A stretch of DNA of 64,000 nt from Massilia violaceinigra (GCF_002752675.1 NZ_CP024608.1:1178001-1242000), one strand, 5' to 3'; positions 10,458 through 19,419 are shown, numbered from the stretch's first letter. Numbers and translations are program-made. Notes: a model not told the origin generated them from the sequence alone.

Positions 10458-10582
10458 CGTCGTTCCTGCCATTGGCAGAAACGACTTCCCGCGCCAAGGC
10501 GGCACTCGGCGGGAACCCAAGTTTATTGAGTCGCCGGTAGCTGCGCTACGAACTTGGGTTCCCGCCTGCGCGGGAACGACGG
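10458..10582. repeat. REP-like palindromic element, copy A
   Basis: A long inverted repeat in the 387-base gap between the regulator and GH3 genes. The right arm reads ACTTGGGTTCCCGCCTGCG and then GCGGGAACGACGG; the left arm is the complement (GGCGGGAACCCAAGTT), interrupted by an extra short hairpin. The right arm is identical over at least 30 bases to copy B at 34454-34542 and close to copy C at 49248-49333. Such elements are non-autonomous extragenic repeats. Confidence 0.75.
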
Positions 10583-10659
10583 TGTTGGTGTGAACGACGG
10601 TGATGGTGCGAACGACGGTGATGGTGGCCGAAATGACGTGGATTTACGCAATCTTATGA

Positions 10660-10688
10660 TTGACAAAATTTCTTCATCGTCGCACTAT
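10660..10688 (+). promoter_or_regulatory. Promoter of the GH3 glucosidase gene
   Basis: Consensus TTGACA at 10660-10665, a 17-base spacer and a weak -10, CACTAT, at 10683-10688. The operator at 10699-10714 follows at the same distance from the -10 as in the importer promoter. The 100-base leader to the ATG at 10789 contains no obvious ribosome site. Confidence 0.5.
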
Positions 10689-10698
10689 TGCCCTTCGG

Positions 10699-10714
10699 TT
10701 GGGAGCGTTTCCAA
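10699..10714 (+). promoter_or_regulatory. LacI-family operator before the GH3 glucosidase gene
   Basis: TTGGGAGCGTTTCCAA is a near-perfect palindrome centred on CG. It shares the right half CGTTTCCAA with the operator at 5160-5175 and lies 10 bases after the -10 box. The predicted binder is the LacI-family protein encoded just upstream. Confidence 0.6.
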
Positions 10715-10788
10715 CTTGTGGCAGCAGCAGATCGGACCCTGACAGCGGTTTTCACCGGCGGGGATTTTCACTTTTTCGCACTGATACC

Positions 10789-13275
10789 ATGATCAAGAAT
10801 TCCTGTCTTATCGCAGCCGTCGCGCTGCTGCACGCCAGCCACGCCGGCGCCGCTCCTCAAACCCTGACCGAGTGGCCGCGCCTACGCAGCGCCATCGCTG
10901 CCGACGCCGCGCTCGAAGCCAAGGTCGCCGGCATCGTGGCCGGCATGACCTTGGCGCAGAAGATCGGCCAGATGACCCAGCCCGAAATCAAGGCCATCAC
11001 GCCGGACCAGGTGCGCGAGTTCTACATCGGCTCCGTCTTGAATGGCGGCGGCAGCTGGCCGAACGGGAACAAGTACGCCACCCCGGCCCACTGGGTTGCG
11101 CTGGCCGACAGGTTTTACGACGCATCGATGAGCACCGACATGAAAGTGAAAGTGCCGGTCATCTGGGGCATCGACGCCATGCACGGCAACAGCAATGTGT
11201 ATGGCGCCACCCTGTTCCCGCACAATATCGGCCTGGGTGCGGCCCACAACAAGAAGCTCGCGCTGCAGATGGGCGAGGCGGTCGGCAAGGCGGTGCGCGC
11301 GACCGGCATCAACTGGGTGTTCGCGCCTACCTTGGCGGTCACGCGCGACGACCGCTGGGGGCGCACCTACGAGAGCTTTTCGGAAGATCCGGCGCTGGTG
11401 AACAGCTACGCCGCCGAATACGTGCGCGGCATGCAGGGCAAGTTCCGCGACGACGCCAACGTGGTCGCCACGGCCAAGCACTTCATGGGCGACGGCGGCA
11501 CCGACCAGGGCAAGGACCAGGGCATCACCAAGGCCACTCCCGCACAGATGATGAACATCCACGGCGCCGGCTACTACAGCGCCCTGCAAGCCGGCGCCCA
11601 GACGGTGATGGCGTCGTTTAACAGCTGGGACGATGTCTCATCCGGCAAGGACTACGGCAAGGTCCATGGCAGCCGCGAGCTGCTGACCGATATCCTCAAG
11701 ACCAAAATGGGCTTCGACGGCCTGGTGGTGAGCGACTGGGACGGCATCGGCCAGGTGAAGGGCTGCCGCAACGACAGCTGCGCGCAGGCGATCAACGCCG
11801 GCATCGACCTGGTGATGGTGCCGAACGACTGGAAAGCCTTCATCGCCAACACCATCAAGCAGGTGGAAGCGGGCGAGATTCCGATGGCGCGCATCGACGA
11901 TGCCGTCACCCGCATCCTGCGCGTGAAGCTGCGCGCGGGTCTGTTCGGACAAAAGCCGTCGGCCGGCAAGTACGCCGGCAAGCCGGAAGCGCTGCAGGCG
12001 CGCGCACTGGCGCGCCAGATGGTGCGCGAATCGCTGGTGCTGCTCAAGAACGACCGCGGCACGCTGCCTCTCGCACGTGGCAAGAAGATCCTGGTGGTCG
12101 GTAAAAGCGCCGACGACCTGTCGCTGCAGACGGGCGGCTGGTCGCTGACGTGGCAGGGCACCGATAACAAGAACAGCGACTTCCCGAACGGCGAAACCAT
12201 CCTGGCGGGCATCAAGGACGCCGCCGGCGCCGCCAACGTGACCTACAGCGCCACCGGCGAAGGCGTCGACGTGGCAGCGTTCGATACCGTGGTGGCGGTG
12301 ATCGGCGAAACGCCGTACGCGGAGTTCGGCGGCGACATCGGCCCATCCGGCACCCTGCGCCACAGCGGCCGCCATCCGGAAGACCTGGCCGTGCTCAAAG
12401 CCGTCGCCGGCAAGGGCAAGCCGGTGGTGACGGTGCTGGTGTCGGGCCGCGCGCTGTACACGAATGACCTGATGAATTTGTCCGACAGTTTTGTCGCCGC
12501 CTGGCTGCCTGGCTCGGAAGGCAAGGGCGTGGCCGATGTGCTGTTCAAGGGCGCGCATGGTTTCAAGGGCAAGCTGTCGTTCTCGTGGCCCAAGTCGATC
12601 TGCCAGGCGACCGTGAACGTGGGCGACGCCGATTACGCGCCGCTGTTCAAGACCGGTTACGGCCTGACCTACGCCAGTAAGCAAAAGGTCGGTCAGCTCG
12701 ACGCCACGTACGCCGATGGCGGCTGCGGCGTGACCAATCTGTACCCGGTATTTAACCAGTCGGACCGCGCCACCTGGCCGCTGTACGTGGTGGTGGGCGA
12801 CAAGCGCAGCGCGCTCGGCGCCGATTTGAACAACGCGTTCACCCAGCCCGGCGTGAAGATCGAGACCTCGCAGGTGAACACCCAGCAGGATGCCAAGAAC
12901 GTGACCTGGAGCGGCCCTGCGCGCCTCGAAGCGCACGGTGCCAGGGCGGTGGCGCTGCCGGCCTTCGCCAGCAAGGATGGCGCGCTGCAGTTCGATACGA
13001 TCGTCAACAGCGCGCCGGCCGGCAAGGTATTGGTGTCGATGAACGGCGCCGCGCTCGACCTGACGACGGTATTCAAGGGGCTGGTGGGCAAGGCCAAGCA
13101 GACCGTCAGGATTCCGCTGGCCTGCTTCACGGCCAAGGGCGCCGACCTGGCCAAAGTGGAAACGCCGTTCGCGGTGGCCAGCGACGCTGCTTTCAGCGCG
13201 GCCTTTGCCAATATCGAGGTGGCCGGCGGAGCTGCGCTCGAGAAGGATGCGCTCAAGTGCGCGGACCTGAAATGA
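10789..13275 (+). CDS. GH3 exo-beta-glucosidase/glucan hydrolase (ExoP-like) with C-terminal carbohydrate-binding-like domain
   Basis: An 828-residue secreted glycoside hydrolase with a signal peptide of about 21 residues. The GH3 N-terminal barrel includes WGIDAMHGNSNVYGATLFPH, the segment AKHFMGDGGTDQGKDQG and the catalytic nucleophile Asp316 in LVVSDWDGIG. A second GH3 sandwich domain follows (about 400-625), then about 180 residues resembling the extra domain of ExoP-type exo-1,3/1,4-beta-glucanases. It would release glucose from beta-glucans in the periplasm or outside the cell, feeding the importer encoded upstream. The ATG at 10789 opens directly into the signal peptide. The 3' end overlaps a glucokinase remnant in an ATGA junction. 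Confidence 0.92.
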   Translation: MIKNSCLIAAVALLHASHAGAAPQTLTEWPRLRSAIAADAALEAKVAGIVAGMTLAQKIGQMTQPEIKAITPDQVREFYIGSVLNGGGSWPNGNKYATPAHWVALADRFYDASMSTDMKVKVPVIWGIDAMHGNSNVYGATLFPHNIGLGAAHNKKLALQMGEAVGKAVRATGINWVFAPTLAVTRDDRWGRTYESFSEDPALVNSYAAEYVRGMQGKFRDDANVVATAKHFMGDGGTDQGKDQGITKATPAQMMNIHGAGYYSALQAGAQTVMASFNSWDDVSSGKDYGKVHGSRELLTDILKTKMGFDGLVVSDWDGIGQVKGCRNDSCAQAINAGIDLVMVPNDWKAFIANTIKQVEAGEIPMARIDDAVTRILRVKLRAGLFGQKPSAGKYAGKPEALQARALARQMVRESLVLLKNDRGTLPLARGKKILVVGKSADDLSLQTGGWSLTWQGTDNKNSDFPNGETILAGIKDAAGAANVTYSATGEGVDVAAFDTVVAVIGETPYAEFGGDIGPSGTLRHSGRHPEDLAVLKAVAGKGKPVVTVLVSGRALYTNDLMNLSDSFVAAWLPGSEGKGVADVLFKGAHGFKGKLSFSWPKSICQATVNVGDADYAPLFKTGYGLTYASKQKVGQLDATYADGGCGVTNLYPVFNQSDRATWPLYVVVGDKRSALGADLNNAFTQPGVKIETSQVNTQQDAKNVTWSGPARLEAHGARAVALPAFASKDGALQFDTIVNSAPAGKVLVSMNGAALDLTTVFKGLVGKAKQTVRIPLACFTAKGADLAKVETPFAVASDAAFSAAFANIEVAGGAALEKDALKCADLK

Positions 13276-13394
13276 GTGCTGGCGCGTCCCTGAGTGATCG
13301 GCCGCGCCTTCCGGCCGACGTGGGCGGCACCAACGCCCGCTTCGCGCTGGAGACGGCGCCGCGCGTGTTCGATGCGGTTCAGGTGCTGTCCTGA
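13272..13394 (+). pseudogene. glk: Glucokinase remnant, first 40 codons only
   Basis: The ATG overlaps the GH3 stop codon (ATGA), as for a coupled downstream gene. The 40 encoded residues contain ADVGGTNARFALE, the phosphate-binding motif found at the N-terminus of bacterial glucokinases, where a full-length protein would have over 300 residues. The frame then stops at 13392-13394. Only 42 bases later a strong terminator hairpin begins, as if the body of the gene had been deleted while operon start and end remained. The product cannot phosphorylate glucose. I could not identify a C-terminal glk fragment in the short stretch before the terminator. Confidence 0.75.
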
Positions 13395-13436
13395 CGCCGG
13401 GATGTACCAGCGCTGATCTTGTATCGGCCAGTTCAG

Positions 13437-13464
13437 CACCGCCGCTTGCCGGCGGTGTTTTCAT
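13437..13464 (+). terminator. Rho-independent terminator after the GH3-glk unit
   Basis: CACCGCCG and CGGCGGTG form a perfect 8-bp stem around CTTGC, followed by TTTTCATTT. Confidence 0.75.
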
Positions 13465-13592
13465 TTGGGGATGCCGTTCGTCATCGTCGACATTCGGACG
13501 ACGCTGAGGTGAACTTGCGGGGCCGGCGCGCTGTCAAAAAGTGACAAGTGCTCGTGCGCGAGCTTCAATCCCAACCTCATCAGGAGATCGAC

Positions 13593-14354
13593 ATGCTCAA
13601 CAAGAAACCAGTAAAACGAATGCGCGGCGCTGGCCTCGCAGCAGTGCTGTGCGCCGCGCTGGCGGTTCAGGCCCAGACGGGCGGAACGCAGCAGTCTGGC
13701 AGTCAGGGCAGCACCGGACAAAGCGGGACCGGACAGAGTGGCACGGGGCAAAGCGGAACGGCGCAGGGCGGCACCGGGCAAAGCGGCACCGGGACGACCG
13801 GCGCACAGAGTACGAGCGGTCAGAGCGCGACCCAGGGCAGCACCGCCAGCGGCACCGGTGGCGCCGCGACCGTGAGCAGCACGGACCGCAAGATTGTCAC
13901 CGACCTGGCCATGGCGAATATGTCCGAAATCGAGGCGGCCCGTACCGCACAGAGCAAGAGCCAGGACGACAAAATCAAGAAGTATGCGCAGCAAATGATC
14001 GACGACCATACCAAGGCGCTGAGCGAGGTGCAGCAACTGGCGCAGACCAAGGGCATCACCTTGCCATCCACGCTGGACCGCGCGCACAAGGCCAAGGCCG
14101 ACAAGCTGGCCGCGCTCTCGGGCGATGCGTTCGACCGCGCCTACATGGCGCAGGCGGGCGTGGCCGAGCACAAGAAAACCCACAGCATGCTGACGAGGGC
14201 ACAGGGCCGCGCCAAGGATGCCGATATCAAGGCGCTGGTGACGCGCATGACGCCAACCGTGGACCAGCATCTGAATGCGGCACAGGAACTGCACGGCAAC
14301 AAGAACAACGCCAAGGGAAGCTCGGGCACGGCCACGGAGAAATCCGGCCAGTAG
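13593..14354 (+). CDS. Secreted DUF4142 protein with N-terminal GQSGT repeats
   Basis: A 253-residue exported protein with a signal peptide of about 27 residues (AVQA). A low-complexity Gly/Ser/Thr/Gln linker covers residues 28-92, then a DUF4142 helical domain from about 95 to 235 (DRKIVTDLAMANMSEIEAA, KKYAQQMIDDHTKA, MAQAGVAEHKK). DUF4142 is a ferritin-like helical fold of unknown exact function, often found in envelope proteins linked to stress. The start at 13593 has CAGGAG nearby; the longer start at 13548 lacks a ribosome site. The linker contains an in-frame 15-base tandem repeat. Confidence 0.85.
   Translation: MLNKKPVKRMRGAGLAAVLCAALAVQAQTGGTQQSGSQGSTGQSGTGQSGTGQSGTAQGGTGQSGTGTTGAQSTSGQSATQGSTASGTGGAATVSSTDRKIVTDLAMANMSEIEAARTAQSKSQDDKIKKYAQQMIDDHTKALSEVQQLAQTKGITLPSTLDRAHKAKADKLAALSGDAFDRAYMAQAGVAEHKKTHSMLTRAQGRAKDADIKALVTRMTPTVDQHLNAAQELHGNKNNAKGSSGTATEKSGQ
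13716..13790 (+). repeat. Five-copy 15-base tandem repeat inside the DUF4142 gene
   Basis: Codons 42-66 encode GQSGT three times, then AQGGT and GQSGT. The unit is 15 bases and varies mainly at third codon positions. Copy-number change would keep the reading frame and alter linker length. Confidence 0.8.
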
Positions 14355-14454
14355 CCAGCAGGCAAGGCAGGCAAATCCTGGGCGCCGGGCTGTCGATGGC
14401 GCCGGCGGGAGGGTCGCGAGCGCGAGCTGAGCGGTCACGCTACAATGACCGTTC

Positions 14455-15405
14455 ATGCTCGCGATCCTCGCCATCACCTTCCCGTTTTTCGCATTGGTCC
14501 TGTGCGGCTACCTTGCCGTGCGGCGCCATATGCTGCCGCAACTGGCCATTCCGGGCCTGAACAGCTTTGTCCTGTATTTTGCCTTGCCGTGCCTGCTGTA
14601 CCGCTTCGGCTCGACCACGCCGCTGACCCAGCTGCTCGACGCCGGGCTGTTCGGCGTCTACCTGCTGTGTGCGCTGGCGACAGTGGGCCTGGCCATGCTG
14701 GTCACGTTGCGCCGCGCCGGCTGGAACGATGGCGCCTTCGGGGCGCTGGTCGCCGCCTTTCCCAACACCGGCTTCATGGGTGTGCCGCTGCTGCTGGCAC
14801 TGCTCGGGCCACGCTCGTCGGGTCCGGTGATCGTGGCGCTGGTGGTCGATCTGGTGATCACGACGTCGCTGTGCATCGCCCTGTCGCGCCTCGGGCCGGC
14901 AGGTGGGCAGAGTAGCGCGGCGGCCCTGCGCAACGCCCTGGCCGGCATGCTGCGCAACCCCATGCCGTGGTCGATCCTGCTCGGCGCGCTGGCGTCCGGC
15001 GTGGGGCTGGTATTGCCCGCGCCGCTGATGAACACCATCAGCCTGCTGGCCGACGCCGCCTCGCCCGTGGCCCTGTTCACCATCGGTGCGGTGCTGGCGC
15101 GCTCGCAGATGAACGCCAGCGGCGCCACCGCGCTGACCGATTTTGTCCCGATTGCCCTGATCAAGCTGCTGATCCACCCGCTGCTGCTGCTCGCCATCGG
15201 CCATGCCGCCATCGGCCTGGGCATTCCCATCGATCCGTCCGCCCTGACTGCGCTGGTGCTGGTCGCCTGCCTGCCCAGTGCCAGCAACGTGGCGCTGCTG
15301 ACCGAGCGCTTCGGCGCCGACACGGGCAGGGTGGCGCGCATCATCCTGGTGTCGACCGCGTTGTCTTTCCTGAGCTTTTCGGCGGCCGTCTCGTTGCTGA
15401 TATGA
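14455..15405 (+). CDS. AEC-family membrane transporter
   Basis: A 316-residue inner-membrane protein with about ten hydrophobic helices in two halves, as in the auxin efflux carrier family. Supporting segments are GLNSFVLYFALPCLLYR near the start, AAFPNTGFMGVPLL around residues 100-115 and ACLPSASNVALLTERFG near the end. Bacterial members move organic acids such as malate or malonate, but the substrate cannot be read from sequence. It appears monocistronic; a weak promoter-like stretch precedes it. Confidence 0.88.
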   Translation: MLAILAITFPFFALVLCGYLAVRRHMLPQLAIPGLNSFVLYFALPCLLYRFGSTTPLTQLLDAGLFGVYLLCALATVGLAMLVTLRRAGWNDGAFGALVAAFPNTGFMGVPLLLALLGPRSSGPVIVALVVDLVITTSLCIALSRLGPAGGQSSAAALRNALAGMLRNPMPWSILLGALASGVGLVLPAPLMNTISLLADAASPVALFTIGAVLARSQMNASGATALTDFVPIALIKLLIHPLLLLAIGHAAIGLGIPIDPSALTALVLVACLPSASNVALLTERFGADTGRVARIILVSTALSFLSFSAAVSLLI

Positions 15406-15491
15406 AACATTTCCGACTTCTGGTAGCCTGTTTGTGAAATAATAAAGGGCATGTCCCATCGACGGTGTGGCGGCAAATTCGGGGGTTTCGA

Positions 15492-18347
15492 TTGCTAGAA
15501 ATGTTTGCAGTGGACCAGGATCTGACGCAGCTGGAAGAGGAGCTTTCTTCCCAGTACGGCGTCGCGCGCCTGAAGCCGATGCTGGCGCTGGCCTGGCATT
15601 TGCGCCAGCGCGATCCGGCTCGCGCCCGCGCGCTGTCGGTCGACGCCGCGCCGCTGTTGATGCTGCTGCCCGAATCCGAACGCCGCCTGGAACAGGCGCG
15701 CTGCCAGCTGATCGATGGCGAAGCGGCCTGGCTGGCCGGCCATCTGGACGCCGCGCGCGCGCTGGCGGACGACGCCTGGGCCGAATTCCACCGCCAGGAC
15801 AATTCCATCGGCAGCGCCGACGCGCGCTGGCTGCGCGCCTGGATCGAGGTCGATCGCGGCAATGCCGCCGCCAGCGATGCCGAACTGGTGGGCGCCGCGC
15901 ATGACGTCTGGCGTGCCGGCGACCGCCTGCGCGCCGACGTGATCGACGCCGCCGCCGCCCTGTTCGCGGTGTTCCGCAATCTGCAATCGGCCAATGAGCG
16001 CTGGGGCAAGCGTTTCGACCCGGCCGAAATAGGCCTGCACCCGGCCGCCGCCGGATGGATCAACGATTATCTCGGCACCGCGGCTTTTCAGGCCAGCGAC
16101 TTCGGGCGCGCCATCGGCCTGTTGATGAATACTTTCGAGGCGGCGCTGGCCACCGGCCAGGTGCGGCGCGCGATCAACGTCGCCACCAATATCGGCAATG
16201 CCTTCACCAGCCTCAATGCGCACCACGCCGCCCTCGAATGGATGCAGCGCGGGCTGGATCTGGCGCGTCCGACCGGCTGGCCGATGAGCATTGGCCTGGC
16301 GCTGATGCAGACCGCCGAAACGCTGCGCCAGCTGGGCCAGCGCGAAGCGGCGCTGGAACTGCTGCACGAAGCGCTGGCCACGCTCGCACCCATGTCCGGA
16401 TCGCGCGCCTACGCCATCGCGCTCGAATACGAGGGCGACCTTGCGCTCGACGGCGGCGACTATGCGGCGGCGCTGGCAAGCTTCGCGCGCCTGGAAGCGC
16501 GCGGCGAAGCGCTGCACCAGGCCGACTTCCAGAGCGGCGCGCGGCGCGGCCAGGCGCATGCGCTGTCGCACATGAACCGCCCGCTCGAGGCGCTCGACAA
16601 GGCCGCGGCGGCGCTGGCGCTGGCGCGCGAACACGGCGACGCCTACAACCAGATCGCCGCGCTCAAGGTGCTGGCCGAGATCCACGCGCGCCACCGCTTG
16701 GCCGATCCCGCGCCGCTGGAAGCGCCCAGTCCCGCGCTGCACTACCTGAAGCAGGCCATGGCGGTGGCGGCCACCATCGACGGCTACACCGTGCCGGGCG
16801 ACCTGTACGACGCGGTGGCGCGCGAGTACGCCAGCGTCGGCGACTATCCCCAGGCCTACGAGATCGCGCTGCGCGCAGGCGCCGCGCGCGACAAGACCCA
16901 CAGCCAGGAGGCGACCAACCGCGCCGTCGCGATGCAGGTGCAGTACCAGACCGAGCGCGCCAAGACCGAAGGCGAGCATCACCGCCAGCTCGCCGCGGCC
17001 GAAGCCAAGCGCGCCGAGGTACTGCAGCAGACCAGCGCCACGCTCGAACATCTGTCGGCCATCGGGCAGGAGATCACCACCCATCTCGACGCCGCCGCCG
17101 TGTTCCGCGCGCTCGACCGCCACGTGCACGGCCTGCTAGACGCCACCCACTTTTCCATTTTCCTGATCGACGCGGACGGCAGCTCGCTGCGCTGCGCGTT
17201 CGGCGTGGAAGCGGGCAAGCCGCTGCCGGCCACGCGCTATTCGCTCACCGACGAACATGCCAATTCGGCGCGCTGCGTGCGCGAGCGGCGCGAGATCCTG
17301 CTCGACCTCAATGCCGGCGACGACATGCCGAACCTGATCCCGGGTACCTTGCCGACACTGAGCCTGCTGTTTGCGCCGCTGCTGATCGGCGAGCGGGTGC
17401 TGGGCGTGATGACGGTGCAGTCGCTGCAGGCCAACGCCTACCGCGAACGCGAGCGGCTGATTTTTCGCACCCTGTGCGCGTACGGCGCCATCGCCCTCGA
17501 TAACGCCGGCGCCTATCTGCAGGTGGCGGCCACCCTCAAGGCCCTGAGCGCGACCCAGGCGCAGCTTCTGGACAAGAACGTCGAACTGGAACAGGCCTAC
17601 AAGGCGCTGGAAGAGGTGAGCCTGACCGACCAGCTGACCGGACTGCGTAACCGCCGCTTCTTCCTGCAGCATGTCGACGCCGACGTGGTCATGAGCCTGC
17701 GCGGCTATGACGACCCGCTGCGCAACAGCGCGCCGGAACGCGAAAATGCGCCGGGCAAGGACCTGGTGTTTTTCATGGTCGACCTGGATCACTTCAAGGA
17801 AGTCAATGACCGGCATGGTCACGCCGCCGGCGACGCGGTGCTGGTGCAGATGCAGGAGCGATTGCGTGAAGTGTTCCGCGAGTCCGACTATCTGATTCGC
17901 TGGGGCGGCGAAGAATTCCTGGTGCTGGCGCGCGCGACCCATCGGGATGACGCGAAAGTGGTGGCGGAGCGCATCCGCGAGGCGGTTGCCAATCGCGACT
18001 TCGTGCTGCCCGACGGGACGACGCTGCGCAAGACCTGCTCGATCGGATTTGCGTGCTTTCCGTTCGTGCCGGAAGAGCCGCGCCTGTTGTCGTGGTCCGA
18101 AGTGGTGGAGCTGGCCGACCAGGGCCTGTACTTGGTCAAGCGCTCGGGGCGCAATGCCTGGGCCGGCATCTACAGTACGCCCGAGGCGCGGCACGACGGC
18201 GTGTTCTCGCGCCTGATTCACCATCTTGAGCAGGCGCTGGCCGACGGCGAGGCGCGGCTGGTGACCAACATCGACGAGGTGCAGGTTGCCGCAGGCGCCA
18301 AGACACGGCGCCTGGTGCTCGCTTCCGACAAAGTGACGCCGCGCTAG
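15492..18347 (+). CDS. TPR-GAF diguanylate cyclase
   Basis: A soluble protein of about 951 residues. Residues 1-450 are helical repeats of TPR type, followed by a coiled coil (about 465-515), a GAF sensor domain (about 520-665), another short coil and a GGDEF domain. The active site is intact as GGEEF at 805-809. RESD at 796-799, five residues before it, is the RxxD inhibitory site for product feedback. It should make cyclic di-GMP in response to a cytosolic signal or partner. The start is uncertain: TTG 15492 has GGGGG six bases upstream; GTG 15465 and ATG 15501 are in frame. The stop overlaps that of the convergent PaiB gene. Confidence 0.88.
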   Translation: MLEMFAVDQDLTQLEEELSSQYGVARLKPMLALAWHLRQRDPARARALSVDAAPLLMLLPESERRLEQARCQLIDGEAAWLAGHLDAARALADDAWAEFHRQDNSIGSADARWLRAWIEVDRGNAAASDAELVGAAHDVWRAGDRLRADVIDAAAALFAVFRNLQSANERWGKRFDPAEIGLHPAAAGWINDYLGTAAFQASDFGRAIGLLMNTFEAALATGQVRRAINVATNIGNAFTSLNAHHAALEWMQRGLDLARPTGWPMSIGLALMQTAETLRQLGQREAALELLHEALATLAPMSGSRAYAIALEYEGDLALDGGDYAAALASFARLEARGEALHQADFQSGARRGQAHALSHMNRPLEALDKAAAALALAREHGDAYNQIAALKVLAEIHARHRLADPAPLEAPSPALHYLKQAMAVAATIDGYTVPGDLYDAVAREYASVGDYPQAYEIALRAGAARDKTHSQEATNRAVAMQVQYQTERAKTEGEHHRQLAAAEAKRAEVLQQTSATLEHLSAIGQEITTHLDAAAVFRALDRHVHGLLDATHFSIFLIDADGSSLRCAFGVEAGKPLPATRYSLTDEHANSARCVRERREILLDLNAGDDMPNLIPGTLPTLSLLFAPLLIGERVLGVMTVQSLQANAYRERERLIFRTLCAYGAIALDNAGAYLQVAATLKALSATQAQLLDKNVELEQAYKALEEVSLTDQLTGLRNRRFFLQHVDADVVMSLRGYDDPLRNSAPERENAPGKDLVFFMVDLDHFKEVNDRHGHAAGDAVLVQMQERLREVFRESDYLIRWGGEEFLVLARATHRDDAKVVAERIREAVANRDFVLPDGTTLRKTCSIGFACFPFVPEEPRLLSWSEVVELADQGLYLVKRSGRNAWAGIYSTPEARHDGVFSRLIHHLEQALADGEARLVTNIDEVQVAAGAKTRRLVLASDKVTPR

Positions 18348-18955
18348 GCCGAGCGTCGCTGCATCGCTTGCGCCATCGGCGCATCCATGGCCGACTCGAT
18401 CGTGCGCTGGTCGTTCTGCGATCGGTTCTGGCTCACCTTCCATTTGCCGTGCATGCGCTCGACCGGAATTTCGATCCCGACGATCATCGTCACCAGCCGG
18501 TCGATGAAGTCGGACGGTGCGTCCTCCAGCGACCATGGCGCCGCCTGCGCCGCTTCGTGGCGCGCGGTGAGGCGGCCGAGCAGTGCGAGTATCCACGCCG
18601 GGTCTTCGATGGCGCGCAGCGTGCCATGTGCGTGCACCACGGCGTAGTTGTAGGTCGGGACCACTTTGCCGTTGATCTTCTTGTCTTCGTACAGCGCGGG
18701 CGTGATGTAGGCCGACGGCCCCTGGAACACCACCAGCGTCTCGCCTTCATGGCGCCAGAGCGGATTGGCGCGGGCGACGTGGGCGCGCAGGATGCCGAAC
18801 GGCGCGTTCTCATCGCCGGCATCGATCTCGAACGGAATGTGATTGGCGTCCAAACCGCCGTCGCCGTGCGTGATGATGGTGCCCAGCGGGTGCGCGTCGA
18901 TCAGGCCGTGCAGCAGCGATGGACGGATTTCGTCGAAGGCGGAAGGTCCGTACAT
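18344..18955 (-). CDS. PaiB-like FMN-binding negative regulator
   Basis: A 203-residue protein of the PaiB/FMN-binding split-barrel family. Visible hallmarks are MYGPSAFDE at the N-terminus, PLGTIITHGDGGLDANHIPF, FQGPSAYITPALYEDKK and VPTYNYAVVHAHG. PaiB proteins bind flavin and have been linked to repression and stress adaptation in Bacillus. The ATG shares one base with the stop of the OsmC gene (TAATG), so the two are coupled. The last codon overlaps the stop of the opposite-strand cyclase. Confidence 0.88.
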   Translation of the reverse strand: MYGPSAFDEIRPSLLHGLIDAHPLGTIITHGDGGLDANHIPFEIDAGDENAPFGILRAHVARANPLWRHEGETLVVFQGPSAYITPALYEDKKINGKVVPTYNYAVVHAHGTLRAIEDPAWILALLGRLTARHEAAQAAPWSLEDAPSDFIDRLVTMIVGIEIPVERMHGKWKVSQNRSQNDQRTIESAMDAPMAQAMQRRSA

Positions 18956-19419
18956 TAAGCACTCCCTTCGATGACCACGTCGGCCTTGATCGAGTTGGCG
19001 ATGTAACACTGCGCGTGGGCGGCGTGGTGAAGGGCGTCGAGTTGGGCGGCGTCGGGGCGCGTGCCGTCGGCGAAGGTGATCGCGGGACGCAGCACGATTT
19101 TTGTCATCGCCATCTTGCCGTCCGCGTTTTGGTCCATGGTGCCGAGGGCATGGTCGCGATAGTCGTCCACCACGTGGCCGGCGCGCGCCGCCAGCGAGAG
19201 GAAGAACAGCATGTGGCAGCTCGATACCGACGCGACCAGCGCTTCTTCCGGATCGACGGCGGCCGGGTCGGACATCGGCAGCGCTACGGACAGCGGCGAT
19301 GACGAGGCGGGTACGCGCAGGCCGCCATCGAACGACCACGCGTGCGCGCGGCTGTAGCGGTTGTCCAGGAAGGGCTGCGCACCGCGCTGCCAGACCAGTT
19401 GTGCTTCGAATTGCTGCAT
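18955..19419 (-). CDS. OsmC-family protein
   Basis: A 154-residue protein of the OsmC/Ohr superfamily, thiol peroxidases that reduce organic hydroperoxides. The first redox cysteine region is seen as EALVASVSSCHMLFFLSLAA and a second cysteine lies in HAAHAQCYIANS. Start: ATG at 19419 with GGAG nine bases upstream; the longer GTG start at 19449 would include this ribosome site within the coding region. It is first in a two-gene unit with the PaiB gene, divergent from a MocR regulator. Confidence 0.85.
   Translation of the reverse strand: MQQFEAQLVWQRGAQPFLDNRYSRAHAWSFDGGLRVPASSSPLSVALPMSDPAAVDPEEALVASVSSCHMLFFLSLAARAGHVVDDYRDHALGTMDQNADGKMAMTKIVLRPAITFADGTRPDAAQLDALHHAAHAQCYIANSIKADVVIEGSA

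Noticed and set aside
10458..10582. CRISPR repeat or insertion sequence
   Set aside because: The three palindromic copies lie many kilobases apart and carry no transposase or spacer structure; REP-like fits better.
11638..13464. A 608-codon minus-strand frame opposite the GH3 gene
   Set aside because: Antisense to well-conserved GH3 sequence, no recognisable domain.
13716..13790. CRISPR-like short repeats
   Set aside because: The units are contiguous 15-base codon repeats inside a gene with no spacers.
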